Below, in pieces: positions 41,911 through 50,398 of a stretch of DNA of 64,000 bases. The position numbers were made by a program, and so were the translations under genes. A model generated the notes under the pieces. It was not told the DNA's origin. It searched no databases and worked only from the letters and a program-made list of their open reading frames with translations. The stretch spans positions 62,001 to 126,000 of the forward strand of contig NZ_QLMJ01000016.1 in NCBI RefSeq assembly GCF_003259845.1, given 5' to 3'. This stretch comes from Actinoplanes lutulentus (GTDB taxonomy: Bacteria; Actinomycetota; Actinomycetes; Mycobacteriales; Micromonosporaceae). The first letter of the stretch is position 1. Every line of letters starts with the position of its first letter.

Positions 41911-43137
41911 GGGTGAGCCGGTGCGCCAGCGCAGCACCTCCAGGGCCGCGCCGACGGTGACGATGTCGTCGGCGAGCGGGCGCGGCAGCAGCTCGTCGGC
42001 CCGGGCCAGGCGGCGCAGGATGGTGTTGCGGTGGGTGAAGAGCCGTTCGGCGGTGCGGGAGGTGTTGCCGAGCTCCCGCACATACGTCCGGACCGCCTCG
42101 TGCAGGGTCGCGTCGGCGTGCAGCAGGTCGCCGAGGGTGTCGGTGAGGAACTCGTCGGCCCGGGCGGGGTCGGCCGTGAGCAGGGCGACGAGCTGGACGT
42201 CCCGGTAACGGCCGATCTGCTGGGATGATGCCAGCCGGGTCAGCATGCGCTGGGTGGTGATGGCGTCGAGGTGGCTGCGGCGGAATCCGTCGACGTCGGT
42301 GCCGGGACGGCCGACCGCGACCCGGACGCCGGGAGTGCGCGCCAGACGCTCGGTGACCTCGGCGCTGTCACAGGTGGTGGCGGCGGGCAGCCAGACCCAG
42401 AGGGCAGCGGCGCTGGCCAGCACGGTCAGCCGGTGTGCCGCGCCGGTGGCCCGCATGACGGCCTCGGCCGCGGCTTCGAGAGGTCCGGTGCCGGTGGCCG
42501 CCGGGCTCCAGAGGATGAACGCGGTGTGCGGCCCGGTGAGTCCGTAACCGAGTTGCGCCTCGGCACGGACCCGGCTGATCGGGGCGCCCTCCAGCAGCAG
42601 GGTGACAGTGGCGCGGCGTTCGGCGTGGGCGCCCCGGGTCAGTTCGGCGCGCTCGGCCGCCATCCGTTCGGCGATGGCCGCGACCGTGTCGTCGATGAAG
42701 GTGCTGATCGACAGCGACGAGATGTCCAGCAGCTCGCGCAGGTCCGCCGGGCTGGGGCCGAGGTCGAAGCAGATCTCCATCCATCGGCGCCAGGCGACGC
42801 TCTGCGCGGTGCGGTACGCGTCGAGGCCGCCCTGGTCGAGGCCGCGCCGGACCAGGTCGCGGGCGGCTTCCAGGACTTCCGGGCCGGAGGTCACCGGCAC
42901 CCGGTCGCCGGGATCACGGACGTTGGCCGCGGCCCAGTGCAGCAGGTTCGCCAGGTTCGCGCGGCGGGTCGCGGCGGCCAGCACCGGGTCGTCGACGACC
43001 GCCCGCATCCGGGCGCCGCTCAGCGATGCCCGGTGCAGTTCTTCGATCCAGTCGGCGCGGGGGTTCGCGGCGACCTCCGCGCCGCGCCGGAACAACTCCC
43101 GGACTCGCGGGGACACGACCGGCCACTCCGATGCCAT
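41908..43137 (-). CDS. PucR-type helix-turn-helix transcriptional regulator
   Basis: The roughly 409-residue protein has a GGDEF-like/CdaR central region and a C-terminal PucR helix-turn-helix (LHEAVRTYVRELGNTSRTAERLF, then THRNTILRRLARADELL). N-terminal helices bind an unknown signal. Such regulators usually activate neighbouring catabolic genes; the divergent monooxygenase/SDR pair is the obvious candidate. I use ATG at 43137; a GTG at 43152 is also possible and neither has a good ribosome site. Confidence 0.85.
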   Translation of the reverse strand: MASEWPVVSPRVRELFRRGAEVAANPRADWIEELHRASLSGARMRAVVDDPVLAAATRRANLANLLHWAAANVRDPGDRVPVTSGPEVLEAARDLVRRGLDQGGLDAYRTAQSVAWRRWMEICFDLGPSPADLRELLDISSLSISTFIDDTVAAIAERMAAERAELTRGAHAERRATVTLLLEGAPISRVRAEAQLGYGLTGPHTAFILWSPAATGTGPLEAAAEAVMRATGAAHRLTVLASAAALWVWLPAATTCDSAEVTERLARTPGVRVAVGRPGTDVDGFRRSHLDAITTQRMLTRLASSQQIGRYRDVQLVALLTADPARADEFLTDTLGDLLHADATLHEAVRTYVRELGNTSRTAERLFTHRNTILRRLARADELLPRPLADDIVTVGAALEVLRWRTGSP

Positions 43138-43253
43138 CGCAGCAGTATGCACCAGCGGGGCATCTAATCTGGTGCGCGATGTCCTGGTGCCCGGTGGTTC
43201 GCGACGCGCATGCTGGCACCCAGCCGTACCGATCCCGTATTTGGAGTGCCGTT

Positions 43254-44753
43254 ATGACCACCGATCAGCCGCCGGTCGAGCACCTCGATGTCCTGATCGT
43301 GGGCGCCGGGATCTCCGGGATCGGGGCCGGGCGTTACCTGACGACCGAGCTGCCGTCGAAGACCTTCGCCATCCTGGAGGCCCGCGGCGCCTCCGGTGGC
43401 ACCTGGGACCTGTTCCGGTACCCCGGCATCCGGTCGGACTCCGACCTGCACACCTTCGGGTACGAGTTCAAGCCCTGGCGCGACGAGGAGTCCATCGCGT
43501 CCGCACCGCGCATCCTGCGGTACCTGCGGGAGGCGGCGACCGAGAACGGCCTGGACGACCGCATCCGGTACCACCACAAGCTGGTGGCGGCGGCCTGGTC
43601 CAGTGCCGAGGCCCGCTGGCTGGTCGACGTCGAGCGCACCGACACCGGCGAGCGTATTCAGCTGAGCGCCGGCTGGCTGTTCTGCGCCGCCGGCTACTAC
43701 CGGTACGACGAGGGATTCACGCCGCACTTCGAGGGCCGGGAACGGTTCACCGGCCAGATCGTGCACCCGCAGCACTGGCCCGAGGACCTCGACCACACCG
43801 GTAGGCGGGTGCTGGTGATCGGCAGCGGCGCCACCGCGGTCACCCTCGTGCCGGCGATGGCCGGAACCGCCGCGCACGTCACGATGCTGCAGCGCACCCC
43901 GTCGTACATCCTGCCGGTCCCGGCCAAGGACGCTCTCGCGAACCGGCTGCGCCGGATCTTCGGCGAACAGCGAGGGTACGCCCTGACGCGCCGCAAGAAC
44001 ATCCTGAAAGGCACCGCGGTCTGGCGGCTCTGCCAGCGCTATCCCAAGGCGGCCCGGCGGCTGATCCGGTGGGTCAACACCCAGCAGTTGCCGGCCGGCT
44101 ATCCGGTGGACGAGCACTTCAACCCCCCGTACGACCCGTGGGATCAGCGGCTGTGCGCGGTGCCCGGCGGTGATCTGTTCCGGGCGATCCGCAGCGGCGA
44201 CGCCGAGATCGTCACCGACCGGATCGCGACCTTCACCGAGAAGGGTGTGCTGCTGGAGTCCGGCCGGGAACTCCAGGCCGACGTCATCGTCACGGCCACC
44301 GGCCTGAACGTGCACGCCATGGGCGGCGTCGGCTTCACCGTCGACGGCGAGCCCGTCGCGCTGCGGGACACGATCGCGTACAAGGGCATGATGCTGTCGG
44401 GCGTACCGAATCTGGCCTTTGCGATCGGTTACACGAACAGTTCGTGGACGCTGAAGATCGGCCTGCTCTGCGAGCACTTCTGCCGCCTGCTGAAGCACAT
44501 GGACGCGCACGGGTACGACATCTGCCGGCCCGAGCTCGCCGATCCGGACATGCCGACCCGGCCCTTCCTGAACTTCGGCGCCGGGTACATCCGGCGCGCC
44601 GTCGACCAGCTGCCGCGTCAGGGCGACCGGATGCCGTGGCTGACCTCGATGAGCTACCACGCCGACGTGAAGCTGCTGCGCGCCGACAGCGTCACCGACC
44701 CGGAGCTGCATTTCGCCCACTCCGCCGACCATCGCATCGGAGCACCCTCATGA
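43254..44753 (+). CDS. Flavin-containing (Baeyer-Villiger type) monooxygenase
   Basis: The 499-residue protein has an FAD Rossmann motif (VLIVGAGISGIGAG), the Baeyer-Villiger fingerprint FTGQIVHPQHWPE and a NADPH motif VLVIGSGATAVTL. It resembles EtaA-type enzymes that insert oxygen into ketones using NADPH. GGAG precedes the ATG at 43254. It is coupled to the SDR gene by an ATGA overlap and divergent from the PucR regulator. Together the pair could oxidise an alcohol to a ketone and then to an ester. Confidence 0.9.
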   Translation: MTTDQPPVEHLDVLIVGAGISGIGAGRYLTTELPSKTFAILEARGASGGTWDLFRYPGIRSDSDLHTFGYEFKPWRDEESIASAPRILRYLREAATENGLDDRIRYHHKLVAAAWSSAEARWLVDVERTDTGERIQLSAGWLFCAAGYYRYDEGFTPHFEGRERFTGQIVHPQHWPEDLDHTGRRVLVIGSGATAVTLVPAMAGTAAHVTMLQRTPSYILPVPAKDALANRLRRIFGEQRGYALTRRKNILKGTAVWRLCQRYPKAARRLIRWVNTQQLPAGYPVDEHFNPPYDPWDQRLCAVPGGDLFRAIRSGDAEIVTDRIATFTEKGVLLESGRELQADVIVTATGLNVHAMGGVGFTVDGEPVALRDTIAYKGMMLSGVPNLAFAIGYTNSSWTLKIGLLCEHFCRLLKHMDAHGYDICRPELADPDMPTRPFLNFGAGYIRRAVDQLPRQGDRMPWLTSMSYHADVKLLRADSVTDPELHFAHSADHRIGAPS

Positions 44754-45598
44754 GCAGCGTCTGCGACAAGGTCGCCGTGGTCACCGGTGCCGGTTCCGGC
44801 ATCGGCCGGCAGCTGGCCCTCGAACTCGCCCGCCGCGGCGCCCGGCTCGCCGTCTCCGACATCAACGAGAGCGGCCTCGCCGAGACCGCCGGCCAGATCA
44901 CAGCCATCGGCGCCGAGGTGCACGCCGCGCCACTCGACGTCAGTGACCGGGCCGCCGTGCACGCGTACGCCACCACGGTCGTCACGCAGTTCGGCGTGGT
45001 GCACCAGCTCTACAACAACGCTGGCGTCGCCGGGCTCGGGAACACCGTTCTGGAGAACGACGAGGCAGCATACGACCGTACCCTCGGCATCAATCTCTTC
45101 GGCGTCATCCACGGCACCACGGCGTTCCTGCCGCACCTGATCGCCTCCGGTGACGGGCACGTCGTCAACCTGTCCAGCCTCAACGGCATCATGGCCCAGG
45201 CCCGCAGCAGCGATTACTGCGCCAGCAAGTTCGCCGTCCGCGGCTTCACCGAGAGCCTGCGCGCCGAGATGCTGCTCGACAACCATCCGGTGCGGGTCAC
45301 CGTCGTCCACCCCGGTGGGGTCAAGACCAACATCGCGACAGCGTCGCTTGCCTACGCCCAGCAGCAGGGCCGCGCGGTCAGTCAAGACCGACAGGCAAGG
45401 GTACGGAATTACAACGACAAGCTGCTGAAGATGCCCGCCGACCAGGCCGCGCGGATCGTGGTGAACGGGGTGGAGGCCGGCAAGCCCCGCATCCTGGTCG
45501 GCAGCGACGTCAAAGCGGTGGACCTGATGGTCCGGCTGCTGCCCCGGCTCTACCCGCGGCTCACCGTCCTGTTCGAACGCCGAACCCTGTCCGGCTGA
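44750..45598 (+). CDS. Short-chain dehydrogenase/reductase
   Basis: The 282-residue protein has the nucleotide motif TGAGSGIG (residues 12-19), NNAGVAGLG, and the catalytic Ser...Tyr-x-x-x-Lys set in NLSSLNGIM and DYCASKFAVRG. It oxidises or reduces an alcohol/ketone with NAD(P). It is translationally coupled to the Baeyer-Villiger monooxygenase. Its last 49 bases overlap the antisense remnant of an MFS gene. Confidence 0.92.
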   Translation: MSSVCDKVAVVTGAGSGIGRQLALELARRGARLAVSDINESGLAETAGQITAIGAEVHAAPLDVSDRAAVHAYATTVVTQFGVVHQLYNNAGVAGLGNTVLENDEAAYDRTLGINLFGVIHGTTAFLPHLIASGDGHVVNLSSLNGIMAQARSSDYCASKFAVRGFTESLRAEMLLDNHPVRVTVVHPGGVKTNIATASLAYAQQQGRAVSQDRQARVRNYNDKLLKMPADQAARIVVNGVEAGKPRILVGSDVKAVDLMVRLLPRLYPRLTVLFERRTLSG

Positions 45599-45997
45599 CC
45601 CGGCTGACCCGGCCGCTCGCGGCGCGGGTGTGCGGCAATCAGGCCGGCGGCGAGCAGCAGGGCGACCGCGAGCAGGACGCTGCCACCGGTCAGCGCCGCG
45701 CCGAACCGGTCGACGAGCGCCGTCTGCGCGGCGGCACCCGGCGGAACGGCGGTGGCGGCGACCGACGTCAGAATCCCCAGCCCGAGGGCGCTGCCGAGCT
45801 GGTGGAAGGTGTTGATCAGCCCCGAGGCGGCGCCCGCGTCAGCAGTGGCGACACCGGCCAGCCCGGCGGAGGTCATCGGCGCGAACGCCAGCCCCTGCCC
45901 CGCACCGATGAGGATCATCGGCAGCGCGACCGCGACGAGATAGTCGCTGCCCGCGCCGGCGCGGCTGAGCCAGGCCGTTGTCGAGGATGACCATGAA
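45550..45997 (-). pseudogene. 3' fragment of an MFS (DHA2/EmrB-type) transporter, cut by the tnpB element
   Basis: Reading on the minus strand, AWLSRAGAGSDYLVAVALPM continues into ILIGAGQGLAFAPMTSAGLAG and two further hydrophobic helices, then a basic tail. This is the last part (about helices 11-14) of a DHA2-type exporter. The frame runs straight into the end of the IS element near 45998, and no N-terminal half is found on the other side. The gene is therefore truncated: insertion followed by deletion is the simplest story. It overlaps the SDR gene end by 49 bases. Confidence 0.72.
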
Positions 45998-47400
45998 TTG
46001 ACATCCTCTCCGCCCTAACGGACGGAGATTCCCTCCACGCTGCGCGTGGACCGCGCGGCGTCTGGGTGGGTTACCGTTTCTCTGCGCGCCGCCGGGACGA
46101 GTCCTGGTCTTACGTGCGCTCCACGGTCGTTTAGCCTGTCCGCCTGTCCGGCGGCCAGGATGTTGATGGCGGCGTTGACGTCCCGGTCGTGATGGCTGCC
46201 GCACGGGCAGTCCCACTCCCGGACGTTGAGCGCCATCTTGTCGTTGATCCGGCCGCAGGCCGAGCACATCCGGGTGGACGGGAACCATCGGTCGATCCTG
46301 ACGAAGGTGCGCCCGTACCGTTCCGCTTTGTACTGCAACATGGCGGTGAAACTGGCCCACCCCGCATCGCGCACGGACTTCGCGAGCCTGGTCCGGCAGA
46401 GACCGGCGACGCACAGATCCTCGACGTACACCGCTTGGTTCTCGCGGATCAACGTCGTGGACAGCTTGTGCTGCCAATCCCGCCGGGTATTCGCCACCCG
46501 CGCGTGAGCGCGAGCGACCTGCACGACAGCTTTCTTGCGACGGTTGCTGCCTTTGGTCTTGCGCGCGAGTGCTCGCTGCAACCGCTTGAGCTTGCGGGCC
46601 GCGCGGCGCAGAAACCTCGGCGCGGCGATCTTCGTGCCGTCGGACATCACGGCGAAGTGGGTCAGCCCGAGGTCGATCCCGATTTCGGCGTCGACCGCAG
46701 GCGACGTCTCGTCCTCGCCGATGGCCACGACGAACGAGGCGAAATACCGGCCTGCCGCGTCCTTGATGATCGTCACGCTGGACGGATCCGACGGCAGGCT
46801 ACGCGACCAGCGCACCGGCAGGTCGCCGATCTTCGGCAGCCGCAGACGGCCGTTGCCGAGGACCTTGAACTTGCTGTTCTTGGTGAACCGGATCGCCTGC
46901 CGGTTGTCCTTACGCGACCGAAACCGCGGCGACCCGATCTTGCGGCCTTGGCGCTTGCCGGCCAGAGAGTTGAAGAAGTTGCGGTACGCGGTGTTCAAAT
47001 CGGCGAGGGCCTGCTGCAACACCACGGCCGAGACCTCGCCCAGCCAGGCCCGTTGCGGGGTCGCCTTGGCCTCGGTAATGATCCGGCGCGACAACTCGCC
47101 GTCCGACACGTACTTCTCACCCGCCTCACTGGCCTGCCGGCGCAGGTGCAGCCCGTCGTTGAAAACCACCCGCGCGCACCCGAACGCCCGCGCCAGATCG
47201 ATCTGCTGGCCGGGCGTCGGGTAGACACGGAAGTTGTAACGCAGCTGCACGAGAAGCACTGTGCCACTGGGGTATGACAAAACCCGATGCCATCGAGCAG
47301 CAGAGCCGTCCTGGTTAAGGCACTGCTCGGGCCTGGCGGCCCTCCCAGCGCGGGCCTTCACCCCCAGCCTGAAGGCCGGAGCACTGGCCCGCATTCCGGT
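45998..47400 (-). mobile_element. IS200/IS605-type element carrying tnpB only (left end uncertain)
   Basis: The element holds a single tnpB gene and no Y1 transposase tnpA. The right end, on the minus strand after the tnpB stop, carries a hairpin (CTCCG paired with CGGAG around CCTAACGGA at about 46007-46027) followed by GAGGATGTCAA ending near 45998. The left end is less certain: a GTGCCACTGGGGTATGACA stretch at 47261-47279 and a GGCCTTCA/TGAAGGCC hairpin at 47353-47377 lie there. The truncated MFS gene next to the right end marks the insertion site. It would need a tnpA elsewhere to move. Confidence 0.75.
46015..47250 (-). CDS. tnpB: TnpB, RNA-guided nuclease of IS200/IS605 family
   Basis: The 411-residue protein begins QLRYNFRVYPTPGQ, the standard TnpB start. 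RuvC residues are intact: Asp193 in GIDLGLTHFAVMSDG, Glu277 in YVEDLC and the Asp in HHDRDVNAAINIL. The zinc finger CSAC...CPCG sits between the last two. TnpB proteins are guided by an RNA made from the right end of the element and cut DNA to keep the element in the genome. The start is uncertain: GTG at 47250 or 47259. The frame upstream to 47394 is open but overlaps the hairpins of the left end. Confidence 0.88.
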   Translation of the reverse strand: MQLRYNFRVYPTPGQQIDLARAFGCARVVFNDGLHLRRQASEAGEKYVSDGELSRRIITEAKATPQRAWLGEVSAVVLQQALADLNTAYRNFFNSLAGKRQGRKIGSPRFRSRKDNRQAIRFTKNSKFKVLGNGRLRLPKIGDLPVRWSRSLPSDPSSVTIIKDAAGRYFASFVVAIGEDETSPAVDAEIGIDLGLTHFAVMSDGTKIAAPRFLRRAARKLKRLQRALARKTKGSNRRKKAVVQVARAHARVANTRRDWQHKLSTTLIRENQAVYVEDLCVAGLCRTRLAKSVRDAGWASFTAMLQYKAERYGRTFVRIDRWFPSTRMCSACGRINDKMALNVREWDCPCGSHHDRDVNAAINILAAGQADRLNDRGAHVRPGLVPAARRETVTHPDAARSTRSVEGISVR

Positions 47401-47559
47401 AGCTCAGGCAGATGATCGTCAGGATCACCGCTGGGCCGGCCGGCGTACGCATGAGAGATGGTCCTTGTTCGTTGAGGTTCCGATCCGGCATTCAGCAGAT
47501 CAGCCGGCTCAACGGTGTGGGAGTCCCTGCCGGACCAGGTACCGGCAGTACCTCCCTGC
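47260..47559. other. 300-base spacer: IS left end and unassigned DNA
   Basis: The first 140 bases hold hairpins and the conserved left edge of the tnpB element. From about 47400 to 47559 I see no convincing gene and no N-terminal half of the broken MFS gene. The minus-strand frame here is the shadow of the end of cheA. Confidence 0.5.
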
Positions 47560-49716
47560 TCAGCCGACGGCGACCGCCTGGCGGGTGTGCTCACGGTCGG
47601 AGTGACCGGCGATCAGCGTGCCCACGTCGAGGATCAGCGCGATCTCGCCGTTACCGAGGATCGTGGACCCGCTGATGCACCGCACCCGGCTGAACAGCAC
47701 ACCGAGCGGCTTGATCACCGTCTGCAGCTCACCCAGCAGGCTGTCCACCACCAGGCCGGTACGCTGCCCGGACTGCTCGACGATGACCACGTTCTGCCGG
47801 CGCGCCGGCTCGCCGGGTATCCCGAAGAGCTGCCGCAGCCGGATAAACGGCAGCACCTCGCCGCGCAGGTTCATGCAGTCGCGGCCGAGCGGGCCGGGCG
47901 GCAGCTCGACGCACTCGGTGACCCGGTCCAGCGGCACGATGAACGACGACGGCCCGACCCCGACCAGAAACCCGTCGATGATGGCGAGGGTGAGCGGCAG
48001 CCGGATCCGGATCGTGGTGCCGATCCCCCGGGTGGTCTCCACCTCGATGCTGCCGCGCAGCGCGGTGACGTTGCGTTTCACCACGTCCATGCCGACGCCA
48101 CGGCCGGAGAGGTTGGAGACCTTCTCCGCGGTGGAGAACCCCGGCTCGAAGATCAGGTTGTAGACCTCGGCGTCGGTCAGCGCGGTGCCCGGCGCGACCA
48201 GCTCGCGTTCGATCGCCTTGCCGAGGATCCGGTCGCGGTCCAGGCCGCAGCCGTCGTCGGCCACCTCGATCACGATGTTGCCGGCGTCGTGATACGCGTT
48301 GAGCCGCAGCGTGCCCTGCTGGGTCTTGCCGTGCTTACGGCGTTCGGCGGCCGGCTCGATGCCGTGGTCCAGCGAGTTGCGCACCAGGTGCAGCAGCGGG
48401 TCGCTGATCCGTTCGACGAGGGCCTTGTCCATCTCGGCGTCGCCGCCGGTGATCGTCAGCGACACCTCCTTGCCCAGCTCCATGCTGACGTCGCGGACCA
48501 CCCGCTCGAACCGGCGCAGGGTGGTGCCGATCGGGACCATCCGCAGCGACAGCGCGCTGTGCCGCACCTCGTCGACCAGCCGCATCACCTCGCCCTGAGC
48601 CTCGTTGGAGGTCTCCGCCGAGACACCGGGCGTGACACCGGTGCTCGACTGGGCGATCACCAGCTCACCGACCAGGTCGATGAGCTTGTCCAGCCGGGCC
48701 GCGTCGATCCGGATGGTCCGGGTGTCCTGGGACCGGGTCTCGGTGGTGCGGCGCTGCCGGGTCAGGGCGGCGTCGACGATGTCGCGCTGGACGATGCCCT
48801 GCTCGATCAGGATCTCCCCGATCGGGACCGGCTGGGTGCCCTCGCGGACCGCCCGCTCCTGCTGGACGCGCAGCGCCTCGGCCATCTCCATCTCGGTGAC
48901 CGCGCCGCTGGTGACCAGCACGTCGCCGATCCGGTCGTTCTCCGGCATCGCCCGGATGGCCCGCACGTACGCGTCGAGCTGGCTCTCCGACGGCGTGATC
49001 CGGATGTCGCTGTCCTCGCGGACGAAGTCGAAGACCGCCTCGATCTCGGCTTTCGGCGCGGCGGTGACCAGGTCCACGTCGAAGCTCAGGTAGCAGGACT
49101 CCGGGTCCATCTCCTCGGCGTCCGGCAGGCCGCTCGCGTCGGTGACGACGCCGGTCACCGTGCCGATGGTGGACAGGTACCGCAGGAACGACAGCGGGTC
49201 CATGCCGTTGCGCAGGCAGTCCGGCCCGAACCGCAGACCGAGCCGCCAGGCCGCCTCGGCCGGCGCCGCCTCGGCCCCGGGCGTGGCGACACTGGCGGCG
49301 GGTGCCGCGCCACCGTCGAGGTAGGGCGAGAGCCCGGCCAGCAGCCGGGTGCCGTCGGCGAGCTGCGAGGCGTCCGGTTCGAGGCGTCCCTCGGCGATCC
49401 CCTCGATCATCGCGGAGATGTGGTCGGTGCACGGCAGCAGCGCGCTGACCAGCCCGGGTGTGACGTCCAGCTGGCCCTCGCGGACCGAGCCCAGCACGGT
49501 TTCGACGACATGGGTGAACTCCACCAGGTGCCGCAGGCCGAACAGCCCGGACGAGCCCTTCAGCGTGTGCGCGGCCCGGAACACCGCGTTGACGGTCTCA
49601 CCGCCGGCCGGCTGGTCCTCGAGTTCCAGCAGGCCCTCTTCGAGACCCTGCACCAGGTCGCGGGCCTCGGTCACGAACATGTCGAGCGCTTCGCGCATGT
49701 CGTCGTCGAGCGACAT
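47560..49716 (-). CDS. cheA: Chemotaxis histidine kinase CheA
   Basis: The 718-residue kinase starts with an HPt domain with phosphoacceptor His50 in AAHTLKGSSG. A middle region (about 155-250) resembles the P2 response-regulator docking domain. Then two copies of an MshEN-like unit occur (IGDVLVTSGAVTEMEMAEAL and IGEILIEQGIVQRDIVDAAL, about 250-310), followed by the dimerisation helix pair, the HATPase (NSLDHGIEPAAERR and GRGVGMDVVKRNV) and a CheW-like end. CheA phosphorylates CheY and CheB in the receptor array. Its ATG overlaps the stop of the STAS gene (TGATG). It is the last gene of the minus-strand operon. The MshEN-like doublet is an uncommon addition. Confidence 0.93.
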   Translation of the reverse strand: MSLDDDMREALDMFVTEARDLVQGLEEGLLELEDQPAGGETVNAVFRAAHTLKGSSGLFGLRHLVEFTHVVETVLGSVREGQLDVTPGLVSALLPCTDHISAMIEGIAEGRLEPDASQLADGTRLLAGLSPYLDGGAAPAASVATPGAEAAPAEAAWRLGLRFGPDCLRNGMDPLSFLRYLSTIGTVTGVVTDASGLPDAEEMDPESCYLSFDVDLVTAAPKAEIEAVFDFVREDSDIRITPSESQLDAYVRAIRAMPENDRIGDVLVTSGAVTEMEMAEALRVQQERAVREGTQPVPIGEILIEQGIVQRDIVDAALTRQRRTTETRSQDTRTIRIDAARLDKLIDLVGELVIAQSSTGVTPGVSAETSNEAQGEVMRLVDEVRHSALSLRMVPIGTTLRRFERVVRDVSMELGKEVSLTITGGDAEMDKALVERISDPLLHLVRNSLDHGIEPAAERRKHGKTQQGTLRLNAYHDAGNIVIEVADDGCGLDRDRILGKAIERELVAPGTALTDAEVYNLIFEPGFSTAEKVSNLSGRGVGMDVVKRNVTALRGSIEVETTRGIGTTIRIRLPLTLAIIDGFLVGVGPSSFIVPLDRVTECVELPPGPLGRDCMNLRGEVLPFIRLRQLFGIPGEPARRQNVVIVEQSGQRTGLVVDSLLGELQTVIKPLGVLFSRVRCISGSTILGNGEIALILDVGTLIAGHSDREHTRQAVAVG

Positions 49717-49997
49717 CACAGCTCCAGGCGGGTCAGCGCCAGCACGTCGGCGACGGCCGGGCTCGGCTCGACGAACTCGACCGGCAGGTGCCGGCGTACG
49801 CCCTCGTCACGGGCCAGCAGCAGCACCTGCAGCCCGGCGGTGTCCAGGTCGGTGATGCCGGACAGGTCGACGCGGACGCCGGAGCCGTCCCGGAGGAAGG
49901 CCAGCAACCGGTCCCGGTGCTCGGCCGCGGTGACGATGGTCAGCTCGTCGTCGAAGACGAACCGGCGCAGCGCGGCCCCGGTGGCCGCAGCGGTCAC
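49716..49997 (-). CDS. STAS-domain protein in the chemotaxis operon
   Basis: This 93-residue protein is one STAS domain (DDELTIVTAAEHRDRLLAF, VDLSGITDLDTAGLQVLLLA) with Thr53 at the usual phosphorylation site. It overlaps cheA and cheY by a few bases on either side, so it is co-translated with them. STAS proteins bind kinases or anti-sigma factors. In this position it may modulate CheA or link chemotaxis to a partner-switch. A similar STAS gene lies at 32510. Confidence 0.85.
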   Translation of the reverse strand: MTAAATGAALRRFVFDDELTIVTAAEHRDRLLAFLRDGSGVRVDLSGITDLDTAGLQVLLLARDEGVRRHLPVEFVEPSPAVADVLALTRLEL

Positions 49998-50362
49998 GGG
50001 GCCACCAGCTTCGACACCGCGCTGAGCATCTGTTCGGGCTGGAACGGCTTGGTCACCCAGGCCTTGGCGCCGGCCGCCTGGGCCTGCTTCTTCTTGTCCT
50101 CCTGGGACTCGGTGGTCAGCATGATGATCGGGGTGAACTTGTAGGCCGGCAGCTTCTTGGCCTCGGCCACGAACGTGATGCCGTCCATGTTCGGCATGTT
50201 CACATCCGAGATGATCAGGTGGATGCGCTGGCCGCTCAGTTTGGCCAGGGCGTCCTTGCCGTCGTTGGCGGTGATCACCTCGTACCCGGCGCCCTTCAGG
50301 GCGATGCTGACGACCTGCCGCACCGAAGCGGAATCGTCCACGATGAGAATCGTCTTGGCCAT
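49994..50362 (-). CDS. cheY: Chemotaxis response regulator CheY
   Basis: The 122-residue single-domain receiver has the acidic pair Asp9/Asp10, phosphoacceptor Asp53 (ISDVNMPNMDG), Thr83 and Lys105 (VTKPF). CheY-P would bind the flagellar switch. The stop overlaps the STAS gene start. The flagellar genes themselves are not in this window. Confidence 0.9.
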   Translation of the reverse strand: MAKTILIVDDSASVRQVVSIALKGAGYEVITANDGKDALAKLSGQRIHLIISDVNMPNMDGITFVAEAKKLPAYKFTPIIMLTTESQEDKKKQAQAAGAKAWVTKPFQPEQMLSAVSKLVAP

Positions 50363-50398
50363 CGTCGTCTCCTCCTCAGGAGATCAGAACTCAGAAGA

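Noticed and set aside
47358..47594. Small minus-strand frame between the IS element and cheA as the missing MFS N terminus
   Set aside because: It has no hydrophobic helices and partly overlaps the end of cheA.
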